Of a stretch of 26,946 nt of DNA, positions 15,096-23,100 are shown in pieces. The stretch is from NCBI GenBank assembly GCA_021796155.1, contig JAJYOO010000002.1, positions 1 through 26,946 of the forward strand. Direction: 5' to 3'. Source of the DNA: Chloroflexota bacterium (GTDB lineage Bacteria; Chloroflexota; Anaerolineae; Anaerolineales; Villigracilaceae). Position numbers and translations under genes: made by a program. Position 1 is the first letter of the stretch. Every line of letters begins with the position of its first letter. Below the pieces are notes generated by a model. That model worked only from the letters and a program-made list of their open reading frames with translations. It was not told the DNA's origin and did not search any database.

Positions 15096-15849
15096 GGCTG
15101 AAAATTATACCCGTTATAATGTTGACGTGGACTCGACGACTGCCCAGCGATTGCTCGATCTCAACCGACAGTTTTACACGGACCATGGTAGCGACTTTTC
15201 CGCGACGCGCGAGCGATTACAGCTGGGAGTGATGCGCATACTCGAAACTTTGCGCGGTGATGAATCGATTCTGGATTTGGGGTGCGGCAACGGTGAACTC
15301 GCGCGGACGTTATCGCGGCGCGGCCATCGCGGTTCGTATCTGGGTCTCGACTTTAGCCTGCCGCTCCTCAAAGAAGCAAAACGCGAGCCTTTTACTTTTT
15401 CCGTTAAATTCCTGGCAACAGACATCACCGCCGGGGACTGGCGCTCGAAACTTCCGCCATCCACTTTCAATTTGATTTTTGCTTTTGCGGTATTTCATCA
15501 CGTTCCAAGTTTTGACTTGCGTCTGAACATCGTCAAGGAAATTTATGATCTGCTCGAGCCGGGCGGACTCTTCATTCATTCCAACTGGCAGTTCTTGAAC
15601 AGTGAACGACTGAAAGCAAGAATCCAAGTGTGGGATAAAGTTGGTTTGAGTTTAAAAGATGTTGACCAAAACGACTACTTGCTTGATTGGAAGCGCGGCG
15701 GAACTGGTTTGAGATATGTTCATCATTTTAGCGAAGCCGAATTATCTGAACTCGCGAAAGCCAGCAGATTTGAAATTATCGAAACGTTTTATTCGGATGG
15801 GAAAAATAAGAGATTGGGTCTATATCAAATTTGGAAAAAATTATTGTAG
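15094..15849 (+). CDS. class I SAM-dependent methyltransferase
   Basis: 251 residues from ATG 15094, or 240 from GTG 15127. Motif I is ILDLGCGNGELARTL (about residues 54-68). The acidic loop YLGLDFSLPLL is at about 84-94, and FNLIFAFAVFHHV is the motif-IV/post-motif region (near residues 125-140), followed by LEPGGLFIHSNW. The substrate cannot be told; the fold belongs to the Methyltransf_11/25 group. The ATG overlaps the divergent cysH ATG in the palindrome CATG, and there is no ribosome-binding site. A TATAAT at 15115-15120 lies exactly six bases before an in-frame GTG (codon 12), so the real start is probably the GTG on a leaderless mRNA. The stop codon lies in the palindrome at 15846. Confidence 0.85.
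   Translation: MAENYTRYNVDVDSTTAQRLLDLNRQFYTDHGSDFSATRERLQLGVMRILETLRGDESILDLGCGNGELARTLSRRGHRGSYLGLDFSLPLLKEAKREPFTFSVKFLATDITAGDWRSKLPPSTFNLIFAFAVFHHVPSFDLRLNIVKEIYDLLEPGGLFIHSNWQFLNSERLKARIQVWDKVGLSLKDVDQNDYLLDWKRGGTGLRYVHHFSEAELSELAKASRFEIIETFYSDGKNKRLGLYQIWKKLL
15104..15120. promoter_or_regulatory. divergent -10 boxes between cysH and the methyltransferase
   Basis: Minus-strand TATAAT (15104-15109) reads toward cysH, whose ATG is eight bases further on. Plus-strand TATAAT (15115-15120) reads toward GTG 15127, six bases further on. No good -35 boxes are visible at 16-18 bases on either side. If the GTG is the true start, the complete intergenic region is 31 bp. Confidence 0.45.
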
Positions 15850-15873
15850 AGGCGACTGGCCAGTCGCCCCTAC
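15846..15873. repeat. 28-bp palindrome overlapping the methyltransferase stop codon
   Basis: GTAGAGGCGACTGG (15846-15859) and CCAGTCGCCCCTAC (15860-15873) are inverse copies with one mismatch and no loop. The TAG stop (15847-15849) of the upstream gene is part of it. The outer bases match those of the element at 10638-10684, and both are preceded by ATT. Confidence 0.75.
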
Positions 15874-15896
15874 GGTTAAATTGGAGAGAATAAAAA

Positions 15897-16661
15897 ATGC
15901 TTATCGCCATCACGCGTGAAGTCAGCCGTTCGATTGTAAATTGCGAATTGACACATCTTGCACGAACACCAATTGACGTTAATCGCGCTCGTACTCAACA
16001 TGCTCAATACGAATCTGCGCTCAAACAATTAGGGGTGGCTGTTTTATCTTTGCCTGAAGAAATGGCTTTAGCCGATTCAGTTTTCGTCGAAGATACTGCG
16101 CTCGTGTTGGATGAATGCGCAGTTATCCTACGCCCCGGTGCCGAGTCGCGCAGACCGGAAATTGAATCCATTGCAAAAGTCCTCGCGCCGTACCGAAAGC
16201 TATTTCACATCCAAGCGCCTGCTCGCGTAGACGGCGGCGACATTTTACGCGTCGGCAAACAAATTTATGTTGGGCTATCCACACGAAGTGATACAAATGC
16301 CATTGAACAATTGCAGGATTTTCTTCAGCCTTATGGTTATGAAGTCCATGCCGTGATGGTGACCGGATGCCTGCATCTCAAATCTGCAGTGACACAGGTT
16401 GCAGAAAACACATTGTTAATCAATCCCGCATGGGTGGACAAGAATAATTTTAGTGAAACGAAATTTATCGAAATCGATTCGTCCGAACCATATGCAGCGA
16501 ACGCGGTTTTGATTGGCGAGACAATTATTTATCCAACATCGTTTCCGAAGACACAGAAAAAATTGGAAGCGGCGGGAATCAAAATGGTCACAGTGGGTGC
16601 GGATGAGCTTGCCAAAGCCGAGGGCGCGGTCACGTGCTGTTCGTTGATTTTTAACAGTTGA
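15897..16661 (+). CDS. ddaH: dimethylarginine dimethylaminohydrolase (DDAH)
   Basis: 254 residues, the same length as the characterised Pseudomonas enzyme. The family segments MALADSVFVEDTALVL (acidic substrate-binding residues), RVDGGDIL (about 110-117), GCLHLKSA with the catalytic His160, EPYAANAV, and the C-terminal KAEGAVTCCSL with the nucleophile at Cys247 or Cys248 are all present. The enzyme hydrolyses N-methylated arginines to citrulline and methylamines; related enzymes of the guanidino-modifying superfamily act on arginine itself. GGAGAG lies before the ATG. It follows the methyltransferase gene after 47 bases that hold a palindrome, so separate transcription is possible. Confidence 0.9.
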   Translation: MLIAITREVSRSIVNCELTHLARTPIDVNRARTQHAQYESALKQLGVAVLSLPEEMALADSVFVEDTALVLDECAVILRPGAESRRPEIESIAKVLAPYRKLFHIQAPARVDGGDILRVGKQIYVGLSTRSDTNAIEQLQDFLQPYGYEVHAVMVTGCLHLKSAVTQVAENTLLINPAWVDKNNFSETKFIEIDSSEPYAANAVLIGETIIYPTSFPKTQKKLEAAGIKMVTVGADELAKAEGAVTCCSLIFNS

Positions 16662-16664
16662 AAC

Positions 16665-16697
16665 AAAAAGCCGCCGCGGAAATTTTTCGATGGCGGC
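16665..16697 (-). terminator. intrinsic terminator for the diguanylate cyclase gene
   Basis: GCCGCC (16670-16675) pairs with GGCGGC (16692-16697), and the inner GAAA/TTTC can extend the stem. On the minus strand the hairpin is followed by TTTTT (plus-strand A run 16665-16669). There is no T-run on the plus side, so it serves the gene ending at 16734. Confidence 0.6.
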
Positions 16698-16733
16698 GAC
16701 CGCTAAAAGTCGAAGAATGAACGAGAAAAATCT

Positions 16734-19202
16734 TTAGGTGCTGACGTCAACGCGATTCCGCCCTTTGTGTTTTGCAATGTACATTGCCTGGTCCGCACGC
16801 GCGATGAGCGTCTCAAGATTAAGCGTGTTCCGGTCCAGTTGAGCGACTCCCAGACTGGCAGTGACTTCAATCTCAATTTCATCCGTAATTTGAAGATGAT
16901 TATTCGCGACCGACTCTCTTAATCGCTCCGCGACTTTGACGGCGGTTTGAAGATCAGTCTCTGGCAGGAGAATGACAACTTCCTCGCCGCCGTAACGCCC
17001 AATGAGGTCCACGTCGCGAACGGATTTCTTACAATGGCTTGCGAAATGCTGAAGCACGCGGTCGCCCGTGAAATGACCGTAGTTATCGTTGACCGCTTTA
17101 AAATGATCCAAGTCGGCCATGATTGCCGAGAACGGACGCCCGGCACGATGTGATCTTGCAAATTCGATTTTCCCGATCTCGAACAGGCCGCGGCGATTGT
17201 AAAGCCCGGTCAGGTGATCGGTGATGGCAAGGTTTTGAGTCTCTTCAAATAAGCGCGCATTTTCCAACGTGATGGCTACCTGTTTCGCAAACACAGCCAT
17301 GACCGGCAGATCCACATCGGCCACATCGTGACCCCACAGCCACAACGCTCCCAATAAATGATCTTCAAACAACAATGGCAAATGAATGATTTTCGTTTCG
17401 GCAGTTACACCCGCCGCACACAAAGTTTCGGATATCGCACTTTCGGGAAAGCCGTTCAATATGGCTTTCATCGCCTCGATGGGATTCGGCACAACCACGG
17501 GTGCCAGCACGTTCTCGATCCCGAACAACGATTCCATTTTCTCGGCGCGGACGCGATAACCGAACGCATCTTTTGCCTGCGACTCGCAGGACGCGGGAAG
17601 AAGCGGAGCATATTGAAAGACCATTTGATCGCTCTCTGCGAGGTACATGGACAGCATGGATTTCAGTCCCATTTCCTGGAATTCATCCTGGAGCGTTTTG
17701 ATCAGTTCCGCCGGGCTGACCATTTTCTCGATCTTTGTCGCGAGGGAAGACAAGTTCGAAATCAATTCGTTTGAATGCACCAACCGATTCATCCAATGAC
17801 GTTCTGCGTCGAGCGTGCGAAGATATTCAATCGCTGTGGCAAGCTGCCCGGCAAAAGTCATCATGAGCGCTTCATCGCTGGGCGTGAACGCATTCAGTTC
17901 CATGCTCTCAGCATTGATGACGCCAATGACCCGTTCCTTGACTTTTAGCGGCACGCACAACTCGGAGCGAGTGCGAGAATCGACATCGAAATAATTCTCC
18001 ACCTGGCGTACATCCCCGATCCGCTGTAACACGCCACTTTGTGCGACTCGACCGCTAACACCTTGCCCTAATGACACGACAAAGCTGAGAGGATCCAGCA
18101 TTGTCGAGTGATAAACACGATAGGAGGAATGAGCGCGAAGTGTGCCAGACTTTTCATCCAAAAGAAGAATTCCAAAATTATCCGGGAATAGATTCTGGCC
18201 GATGATCTCCGTCGCCAACTCCAGTAGTTTATCTTCGTTTTCGACTTCAGTTGACGCAACCGCAATTTCGTTCAGCACCCGCAATTCTTTTATGCGCCGT
18301 TCGGCAATTTCGGATGACTGCACGCGCGTAAAAGCGACGGCAACCTGACGGGATGCAAGTTCGCCTTGCTGAATTTCCACATCGCTAAACGCGTGTGACT
18401 GGTTGTATGCAAGAAACATAATTCCGAGTTTGCTGCCGCTGGTTATCAAGGGAAGGCCAAGAATGGATTTGGTATTTGAAAAAAGCGGAACCACTTTCGC
18501 GCTTAACATCTCGCGGTAAGGCGAAGTCACAAAATCCGTTATGGCAAGAGGCTGCCCGGAATTTAAAATCCACACCAAAAGAGTCGGCTCTCCTGCTTCA
18601 AAACGAAACGATGGATAGACCTCGCTGCCAACGCCATGCGCGCCCTTAGGGAGCAGCGATTGGTTTGCTTCATCCCACAAGGCAAGATAGCAATCGTCGG
18701 CCTCGAAAAGTTTCGCGATCCTATCCGCGATGATCTTTGACATTGCATCCACATCTTCTGCGCCAAGGGCAGTCCATGTAATTTCGTTCAACGCAGATAA
18801 AAATTGAAGGTGGCCCTGGCGTTCCTCTTCCAACCTTTTCAATTCCAGAATATCTGCTCGATGCCGCCGAACCACTTTGCCCAGGAAGCCCATCGTCCCG
18901 CCGACGACCCATAGAACGAATCCCGCAACCAAGTCACTGGGTGTCAACATGCCGAGTGGAGACAAGCCAAGCGCGATCAATCCCAGGGAATGAATGACCA
19001 CCATGACGACAGGAATCACCATTCCACCCAATGGCCCAAAATACCAGCCTCCCAACGCTACGGGGAATAACGCCAGAGAAACAGCAGCAAGTCCCATCTG
19101 GTTATATAAAAGGTAGAAAGCCAGAAAATACAACCCCCAAAGAACCATGACAATTACCCGAGGCAATACTGCTGAACGCGGATAAAGAAATTTTTCCTGC
19201 AT
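16734..19202 (-). CDS. membrane-anchored triple-GAF diguanylate cyclase
   Basis: 822 residues. Four or so N-terminal membrane helices (about 14-108) lead into a coiled coil (RRHRADILELKRLEEERQ). Three GAF-type sensor domains follow (about 135-290, 300-465 and 475-650), then a GGDEF domain (about 660-820). In the GGDEF domain, the Mg-binding DHFKAVND, the RxxD inhibitory site (RDVD) and the active-site loop YGGEEV (GGEEV about 738-742) are visible. The usual last residue of the loop, Phe, is Val; the acidic residues needed for c-di-GMP synthesis are intact, so activity is probable but not certain. It is transcribed alone and ends at a hairpin with a T-run. Upstream no ribosome-binding site is strong. 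Confidence 0.92.
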   Translation of the reverse strand: MQEKFLYPRSAVLPRVIVMVLWGLYFLAFYLLYNQMGLAAVSLALFPVALGGWYFGPLGGMVIPVVMVVIHSLGLIALGLSPLGMLTPSDLVAGFVLWVVGGTMGFLGKVVRRHRADILELKRLEEERQGHLQFLSALNEITWTALGAEDVDAMSKIIADRIAKLFEADDCYLALWDEANQSLLPKGAHGVGSEVYPSFRFEAGEPTLLVWILNSGQPLAITDFVTSPYREMLSAKVVPLFSNTKSILGLPLITSGSKLGIMFLAYNQSHAFSDVEIQQGELASRQVAVAFTRVQSSEIAERRIKELRVLNEIAVASTEVENEDKLLELATEIIGQNLFPDNFGILLLDEKSGTLRAHSSYRVYHSTMLDPLSFVVSLGQGVSGRVAQSGVLQRIGDVRQVENYFDVDSRTRSELCVPLKVKERVIGVINAESMELNAFTPSDEALMMTFAGQLATAIEYLRTLDAERHWMNRLVHSNELISNLSSLATKIEKMVSPAELIKTLQDEFQEMGLKSMLSMYLAESDQMVFQYAPLLPASCESQAKDAFGYRVRAEKMESLFGIENVLAPVVVPNPIEAMKAILNGFPESAISETLCAAGVTAETKIIHLPLLFEDHLLGALWLWGHDVADVDLPVMAVFAKQVAITLENARLFEETQNLAITDHLTGLYNRRGLFEIGKIEFARSHRAGRPFSAIMADLDHFKAVNDNYGHFTGDRVLQHFASHCKKSVRDVDLIGRYGGEEVVILLPETDLQTAVKVAERLRESVANNHLQITDEIEIEVTASLGVAQLDRNTLNLETLIARADQAMYIAKHKGRNRVDVST

Positions 19203-19534
19203 TAACGTCTCTGATGAAGTCAGTTAAATTCTATTGTCCTCGGATTGAAATTACATTACAACTTGAATACATTGCCTGAACGAATTTGTTAGCTGGCATC
19301 TCTTTTTCCTCCCGAATCGGCAAGGATCACCAGAGAAAAATTTCCTCGTATCCTACAACGTACAATTTGATTTGACGAAATGGCTCTTCCGCCGTTGACA
19401 AGATTCATCCGCAGATCGCACAGATTAGATTTTGAAAAATCGGCGAAATCTCCCGAAGGACATCGGGACGATGTGTGCAACCTGTGGATAGACTTTTGAC
19501 CTTTCCCGTAAAATGGTAGAGCCGACGAAATCAA
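19203..19534. other. intergenic region upstream of the diguanylate cyclase gene
   Basis: 332 bp without a convincing gene. In the minus sense it holds GGGAGG (19308-19313) followed after eight bases by ATG and a 22-codon frame (19231-19299, MPANKFVQAMYSSCNVISIR to a TAG), which could be a small leader peptide or chance. AATCTGTGCGATCTGCGGAT-like sequence around 19410-19430 resembles common intergenic debris. No c-di-GMP riboswitch core was recognised. Confidence 0.4.
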
Positions 19535-19565
19535 ATCGCACCGCTCAAGGAAACAGCGGTGCGAT
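19535..19565 (-). terminator. hairpin after the 359-aa gene
   Basis: Arms ATCGCACCGCT (19535-19545) and AGCGGTGCGAT (19555-19565) are perfect inverse copies with a 9-base loop. On the minus strand the stem is followed by TTGATTT, a weak T-tract. It lies 14 bases after the stop of the minus-strand 359-aa gene. Confidence 0.6.
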
Positions 19566-19578
19566 CTGGGCGCGGAAA

Positions 19579-20658
19579 CTATGCCCTTACATTATTCGGA
19601 TTGGCAACGTATTGCCACCAGTTATTTGCGATCCCGTTCTGAATCCCCTTCACCTTGGGCATATGACCCAGCCACCACATCTGAAAGGCGCCGTCATCGC
19701 CGCCTCCCCATTCCGAGGTCGCGACGGAGCGAATGTCGCCTTGGAAACCGGGAAAATTCTCCCAGTCGTAGCATTCGCTTTTGACCAGGGTCTGGTTGCC
19801 ATAGTCATAATCCTGCGCGCTGTTGGGCGCGTAATGGACAGTCCCAAGAGCGGCGCGTCCCGGCGCAATTTTGTCGAAGAGAATGAAACGCTGGAACAGG
19901 TTCAGCGTCTGCGTTAGGCTGATGGTTGCGGGAGAACGATTTGGCTGATAGGCCCACGTCAGGAAATCCTGGCATTGATAAACCTGCGCCATGATGCTTT
20001 CGCAGCGGTGGGCATACGAATGCAGCATCTCGCCGACGGTCCGTTCATAGGAAAGCCCCATCACGACAAAACGCCGATTGCATGAACTGGTATTTTGTAT
20101 CGCTGGTCCGTTGCACCAAAATGCACCCGCGCCGCCCATCGTTGATTCATATAAACCCGCGTATGGAAATGCAAGCACCCAAACTTCGTCATAAACGTTA
20201 TTAGCGATATTTTGCAAAACGTTAAAGCGCGTGAGGATGGTGTTGTAATCTATATTCATCGGCGTGTGCGGAGGAGTCGTCCCGTTGATCACGCCGAGAA
20301 ACGTTTGCGGGGTGTAAACAAACCCATCGGTCAGAGCCGGAAATTCGTCCAGAACGACGCGTTGAGCAATTGTGTAATTTGCCAGTCCGCCACTGACTTG
20401 AGTCAAATCATTGATGAACTCGTTGATCATGCTATCCGGATCGCCCCAGTTCTTATAGACTGAAAGCTTCGTGCCAGCCGTTGAATCCACCGTCGGGTTA
20501 TACACGATCAAGAAAACGCGCACATTCGTGACTTTAGTCGGCGCATTCGGATCGGTTACCGCTAAACTGGCATGTCCGACAGCGCCGCCGATTACGGGAT
20601 GATCGGGCTGCTGAGGCTTAACACCCAGCAATGAATTGAGATAATCCGAGAACGGCAT
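19579..20658 (-). CDS. conserved-looking protein of unknown function (359 aa)
   Basis: 359 residues with neither signal peptide nor membrane helix. It is rich in aromatic residues. After a short N-terminal segment (MPFSDYLNSLLGVKP) come a beta-rich stretch (TNVRVFLIVYNPTVD), NVYDEVWVLAFPYAGLYESTMGG, FVVMGLSYERTVGEMLHSYAHRCESIM, and WENFPGFQGDIRSVATSEWGGGDDGAFQMWWLGHMPKV. His, Glu and Asp residues in LHSYAHRCE and WGGGDDG might be metal or catalytic ligands, but no family was recognised. A perfect AAGGAGGAG site precedes the ATG. The gene follows the pseudophosphatase/propeller gene by 20 bases, so the two are likely one transcript, closed by the hairpin downstream. Confidence 0.75.
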   Translation of the reverse strand: MPFSDYLNSLLGVKPQQPDHPVIGGAVGHASLAVTDPNAPTKVTNVRVFLIVYNPTVDSTAGTKLSVYKNWGDPDSMINEFINDLTQVSGGLANYTIAQRVVLDEFPALTDGFVYTPQTFLGVINGTTPPHTPMNIDYNTILTRFNVLQNIANNVYDEVWVLAFPYAGLYESTMGGAGAFWCNGPAIQNTSSCNRRFVVMGLSYERTVGEMLHSYAHRCESIMAQVYQCQDFLTWAYQPNRSPATISLTQTLNLFQRFILFDKIAPGRAALGTVHYAPNSAQDYDYGNQTLVKSECYDWENFPGFQGDIRSVATSEWGGGDDGAFQMWWLGHMPKVKGIQNGIANNWWQYVANPNNVRA

Positions 20659-20678
20659 AGAGGCTCCTCCTTGAGTTG

Positions 20679-23027
20679 TTATGGCATGTTTGCGGCGAAG
20701 TATACCTTGTCCTGAACTGCAAAATACAATATGTGATTCGGGCTGACGGTCATCGCACCGACGCGTCCTGACGGCAATGGATTATTGCCGGTGGCCTGCG
20801 GGCGAAGCTGGCTCTGCAATTCGAGCGAGAGCGGCGCAAAACGGAACACGCCTTGTCCGTCCGAGTCCAAAAGCAGCAATGCGGAATCAGGCGCAGGCAT
20901 GAACATCATTTGCGTGAAATGCGCCTGCGAAAAAAGATTCACATCTTTATAAGCCGGGAATGGATTCACAAACGGCGCGGGGTCTACGCAACGCGTCGGC
21001 ACGGTTTGGATGCGGCTGTAGGAACAGGTTGATAAATGACCATCAGAATGTAAAATGTAAAGATCGTCGCCGCTCACCGCTAAATCAATCGCGTCATCCA
21101 GCGATGGGATTTGTCCACCGAAAAAGAAATATGGGCGATCCACGAACGCGCCGTCCTTGCCAACGTAAACCCAAACGGCATGAGCCTGGGCGTCCAGCAC
21201 GTAAAGATTGCCGCTGTCCATCGTAAAAGCTGTGACGCGTTTCCAATTTGTATCGGGCGGCGGGAGCGGAATGGCCTGTGGGACATTTCCCGATGAACAA
21301 TAGAGCAAATTGCCCGCCGCATCCACACCGAGCAAAGCGGCATTCAAGGAATTATTGATCGGCAGCGCAAGGATGTCCACTAACGCGCCGACGGTATACG
21401 CGCCGTATGAACCGGGCGCGCAATTGAATGAACTGTCCTGCTGAAAACCGCTGCTGGTCAATGCAATGTGCAGCACGCCGCCGTGCTGGGCATCCAGCAA
21501 ATAAAGATCATTTTCATTCGCCGCCAATCTACTGATCTGCACGCCGACACCTGTATCCAAGACGGGCTGGAATTGCAGACGTGTGATGCCCTGCAATTTA
21601 TCGAGGTTCGATTGCGCTTCCTGGCGAAGCGACTGTGTTTCCGAGGTCTGGTTATATGACTCAGCTTTATCGAGATAAAAAAGTTCGCGCTGCCAGGCTT
21701 CGCGCTGCAAAGCCGGATCGGTAATTCCCTGAACCTGCGCCCGCGCATCGCGCGCCTGGATAAGATATTCTTCGTATTGAACGCTGCGTCCATAACGGAT
21801 GTAGACCACGCTGGCAATCGTTACCACGATCAGCGGAATCAAAATCGCGACGAAAGCCATCGTCGAATTGGATAACGTCATCGCGGCTTCCTCGGACCCG
21901 GGCAGGAGGCGCGGCAAAAAATTTCTCAAACCCTGATCCATTCGTTCGCGGCCTCGACGCCAGGACTGCATTCCGTTTGCAAGCTTTTTCGCAGTCTGAC
22001 GCGTCCGCTCAGACGGGCCACTTGGCGAGGGTGATTCTTTTTCAGCTGCATCAACTTTTTGTTCAATAATGGGAGCCGTTTCAACGATCGGTTTTGCGCG
22101 CGGCAGCGCATCCAAAATGCTTGAATTAGAAACAGTTGGTTCGTCAACTTCTTCAGGCGGCAGAGGAGTCTCTTCTTTTGGTTCGGGCGGTATCGCGTAC
22201 GCGGATGGCTGGACAAAATGCGCGTTGGAAATCGAATTGGGCAAATCCGCTTCAGGCGTGGATGCAGCTTCTTGCACGGCGACCGGACCGGTGTCCAAGA
22301 TCGGATGCGATGCAGGCTGCGGCTTGGATTGAGTCGGATCGGGCGTTGGTCGCAATATCGTGAGAGTGCCAGTCCCATCCGCCGCATAAATCAAAGCCGC
22401 GTTGATGTCTTCATTCGTAAGCGTCATCAAACGGCGACGCGTTGATTCGAGCGAAGCTGCACTTGAATCTTTCAGCGCGGCATTCCATCCAGCCGGGACA
22501 CGGCTCGCAAAAATGATTCGGTCGCCCGTTTGAAGCGTTGCCTGCGAAAAACGATATGCGAGCGTTTGACTCAGACCCAGGCCTTTGCCTGCAAGCGAAT
22601 CGGAAATATCCTGCGCTCCGTTTGCGCTCAAGATAAACGCGTGCATTGGTCCGCTAAAAAGAAACGTGGCTTGTGATTCACGAATAGCCGCCAACGCAAG
22701 CGTACCATTTGCATATTGCCCGCGCCCGCTGGTGGACATATTGCGTTCGAGCAATGGTTCGTTGATCGCTTCCGCTGAGATTCGAAGTGCAGACGTCAAT
22801 GTTCCGTGTGTTTCAAAAAAAGTTGTTGCCGCGCGGCTGGCGAGTTGCACATATTCCCCTGTTGAAAAAACCGCGTTGCCGGTCAATAAAAGATAAACGA
22901 TCAGGCGATCGCGCTCACGTCCGCGCGCCGTTTTGCGAGGCGGCATGGCCGCCATCAAACCGGGCAACGAAGCCTGATCCATTCCATTGATTCGATAAAG
23001 CGGGGCGAGAGTCAGATCGAACGACAT
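20679..23027 (-). CDS. degenerate PP2C-fold protein with membrane helix and beta-propeller-like C-terminus
   Basis: 782 residues from ATG 23027; the frame is open to 23102 but the earlier stretch overlaps the divergent promoter. The N-terminal 230 residues follow the PPM/PP2C order (LIVYLLLTG where the metal-binding DGxG should be; GTLALAAIRESQATFLFSGPMHAFIL; SQATLQTGDRIIFASR) but the metal-binding Asp residues are missing, so it is probably a pseudophosphatase. A Pro/Glu-rich linker leads to a membrane helix (TMAFVAILIPLIVVTIASVVYI) and a helical segment. The C-terminus has about five repeats of LY-L-D-x2-x-G-type strands (LYLLDAQHGG, LYVLDAQAHA, LYILHSDGH, LLLLDSDGQG, ILYFAVQDK), as in NHL/YVTN propellers. 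This suggests an intracellular regulatory domain and an extracellular propeller. Confidence 0.8.
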   Translation of the reverse strand: MSFDLTLAPLYRINGMDQASLPGLMAAMPPRKTARGRERDRLIVYLLLTGNAVFSTGEYVQLASRAATTFFETHGTLTSALRISAEAINEPLLERNMSTSGRGQYANGTLALAAIRESQATFLFSGPMHAFILSANGAQDISDSLAGKGLGLSQTLAYRFSQATLQTGDRIIFASRVPAGWNAALKDSSAASLESTRRRLMTLTNEDINAALIYAADGTGTLTILRPTPDPTQSKPQPASHPILDTGPVAVQEAASTPEADLPNSISNAHFVQPSAYAIPPEPKEETPLPPEEVDEPTVSNSSILDALPRAKPIVETAPIIEQKVDAAEKESPSPSGPSERTRQTAKKLANGMQSWRRGRERMDQGLRNFLPRLLPGSEEAAMTLSNSTMAFVAILIPLIVVTIASVVYIRYGRSVQYEEYLIQARDARAQVQGITDPALQREAWQRELFYLDKAESYNQTSETQSLRQEAQSNLDKLQGITRLQFQPVLDTGVGVQISRLAANENDLYLLDAQHGGVLHIALTSSGFQQDSSFNCAPGSYGAYTVGALVDILALPINNSLNAALLGVDAAGNLLYCSSGNVPQAIPLPPPDTNWKRVTAFTMDSGNLYVLDAQAHAVWVYVGKDGAFVDRPYFFFGGQIPSLDDAIDLAVSGDDLYILHSDGHLSTCSYSRIQTVPTRCVDPAPFVNPFPAYKDVNLFSQAHFTQMMFMPAPDSALLLLDSDGQGVFRFAPLSLELQSQLRPQATGNNPLPSGRVGAMTVSPNHILYFAVQDKVYFAANMP

Positions 23028-23054
23028 GGTAAGAAAGCAAAATAATCCCATATC

Positions 23055-23062
23055 ATTATACT
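23055..23062. promoter_or_regulatory. overlapping divergent -10 boxes
   Basis: The plus strand reads TATACT (23057-23062) toward the gene at 23101; a second candidate, TAAAAT, is at 23065-23070. The minus strand reads TATAAT (plus-strand 23055-23060) toward the gene starting at 23027. No strong -35 box was found for either direction. Confidence 0.4.
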
Positions 23063-23100
23063 GGTAAAATTTGGCCGACACATCCCCGTACTGGATAAAC

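Noticed and set aside
16683..16687. T-run in the hairpin loop as a plus-strand terminator of ddaH
   Set aside because: The run lies within the loop, not after the stem; the proper T-run is on the minus strand side.
19203..19534. A c-di-GMP riboswitch upstream of the diguanylate cyclase
   Set aside because: I looked for the GEMM core sequence and did not find it; the region appears as ordinary intergenic sequence.
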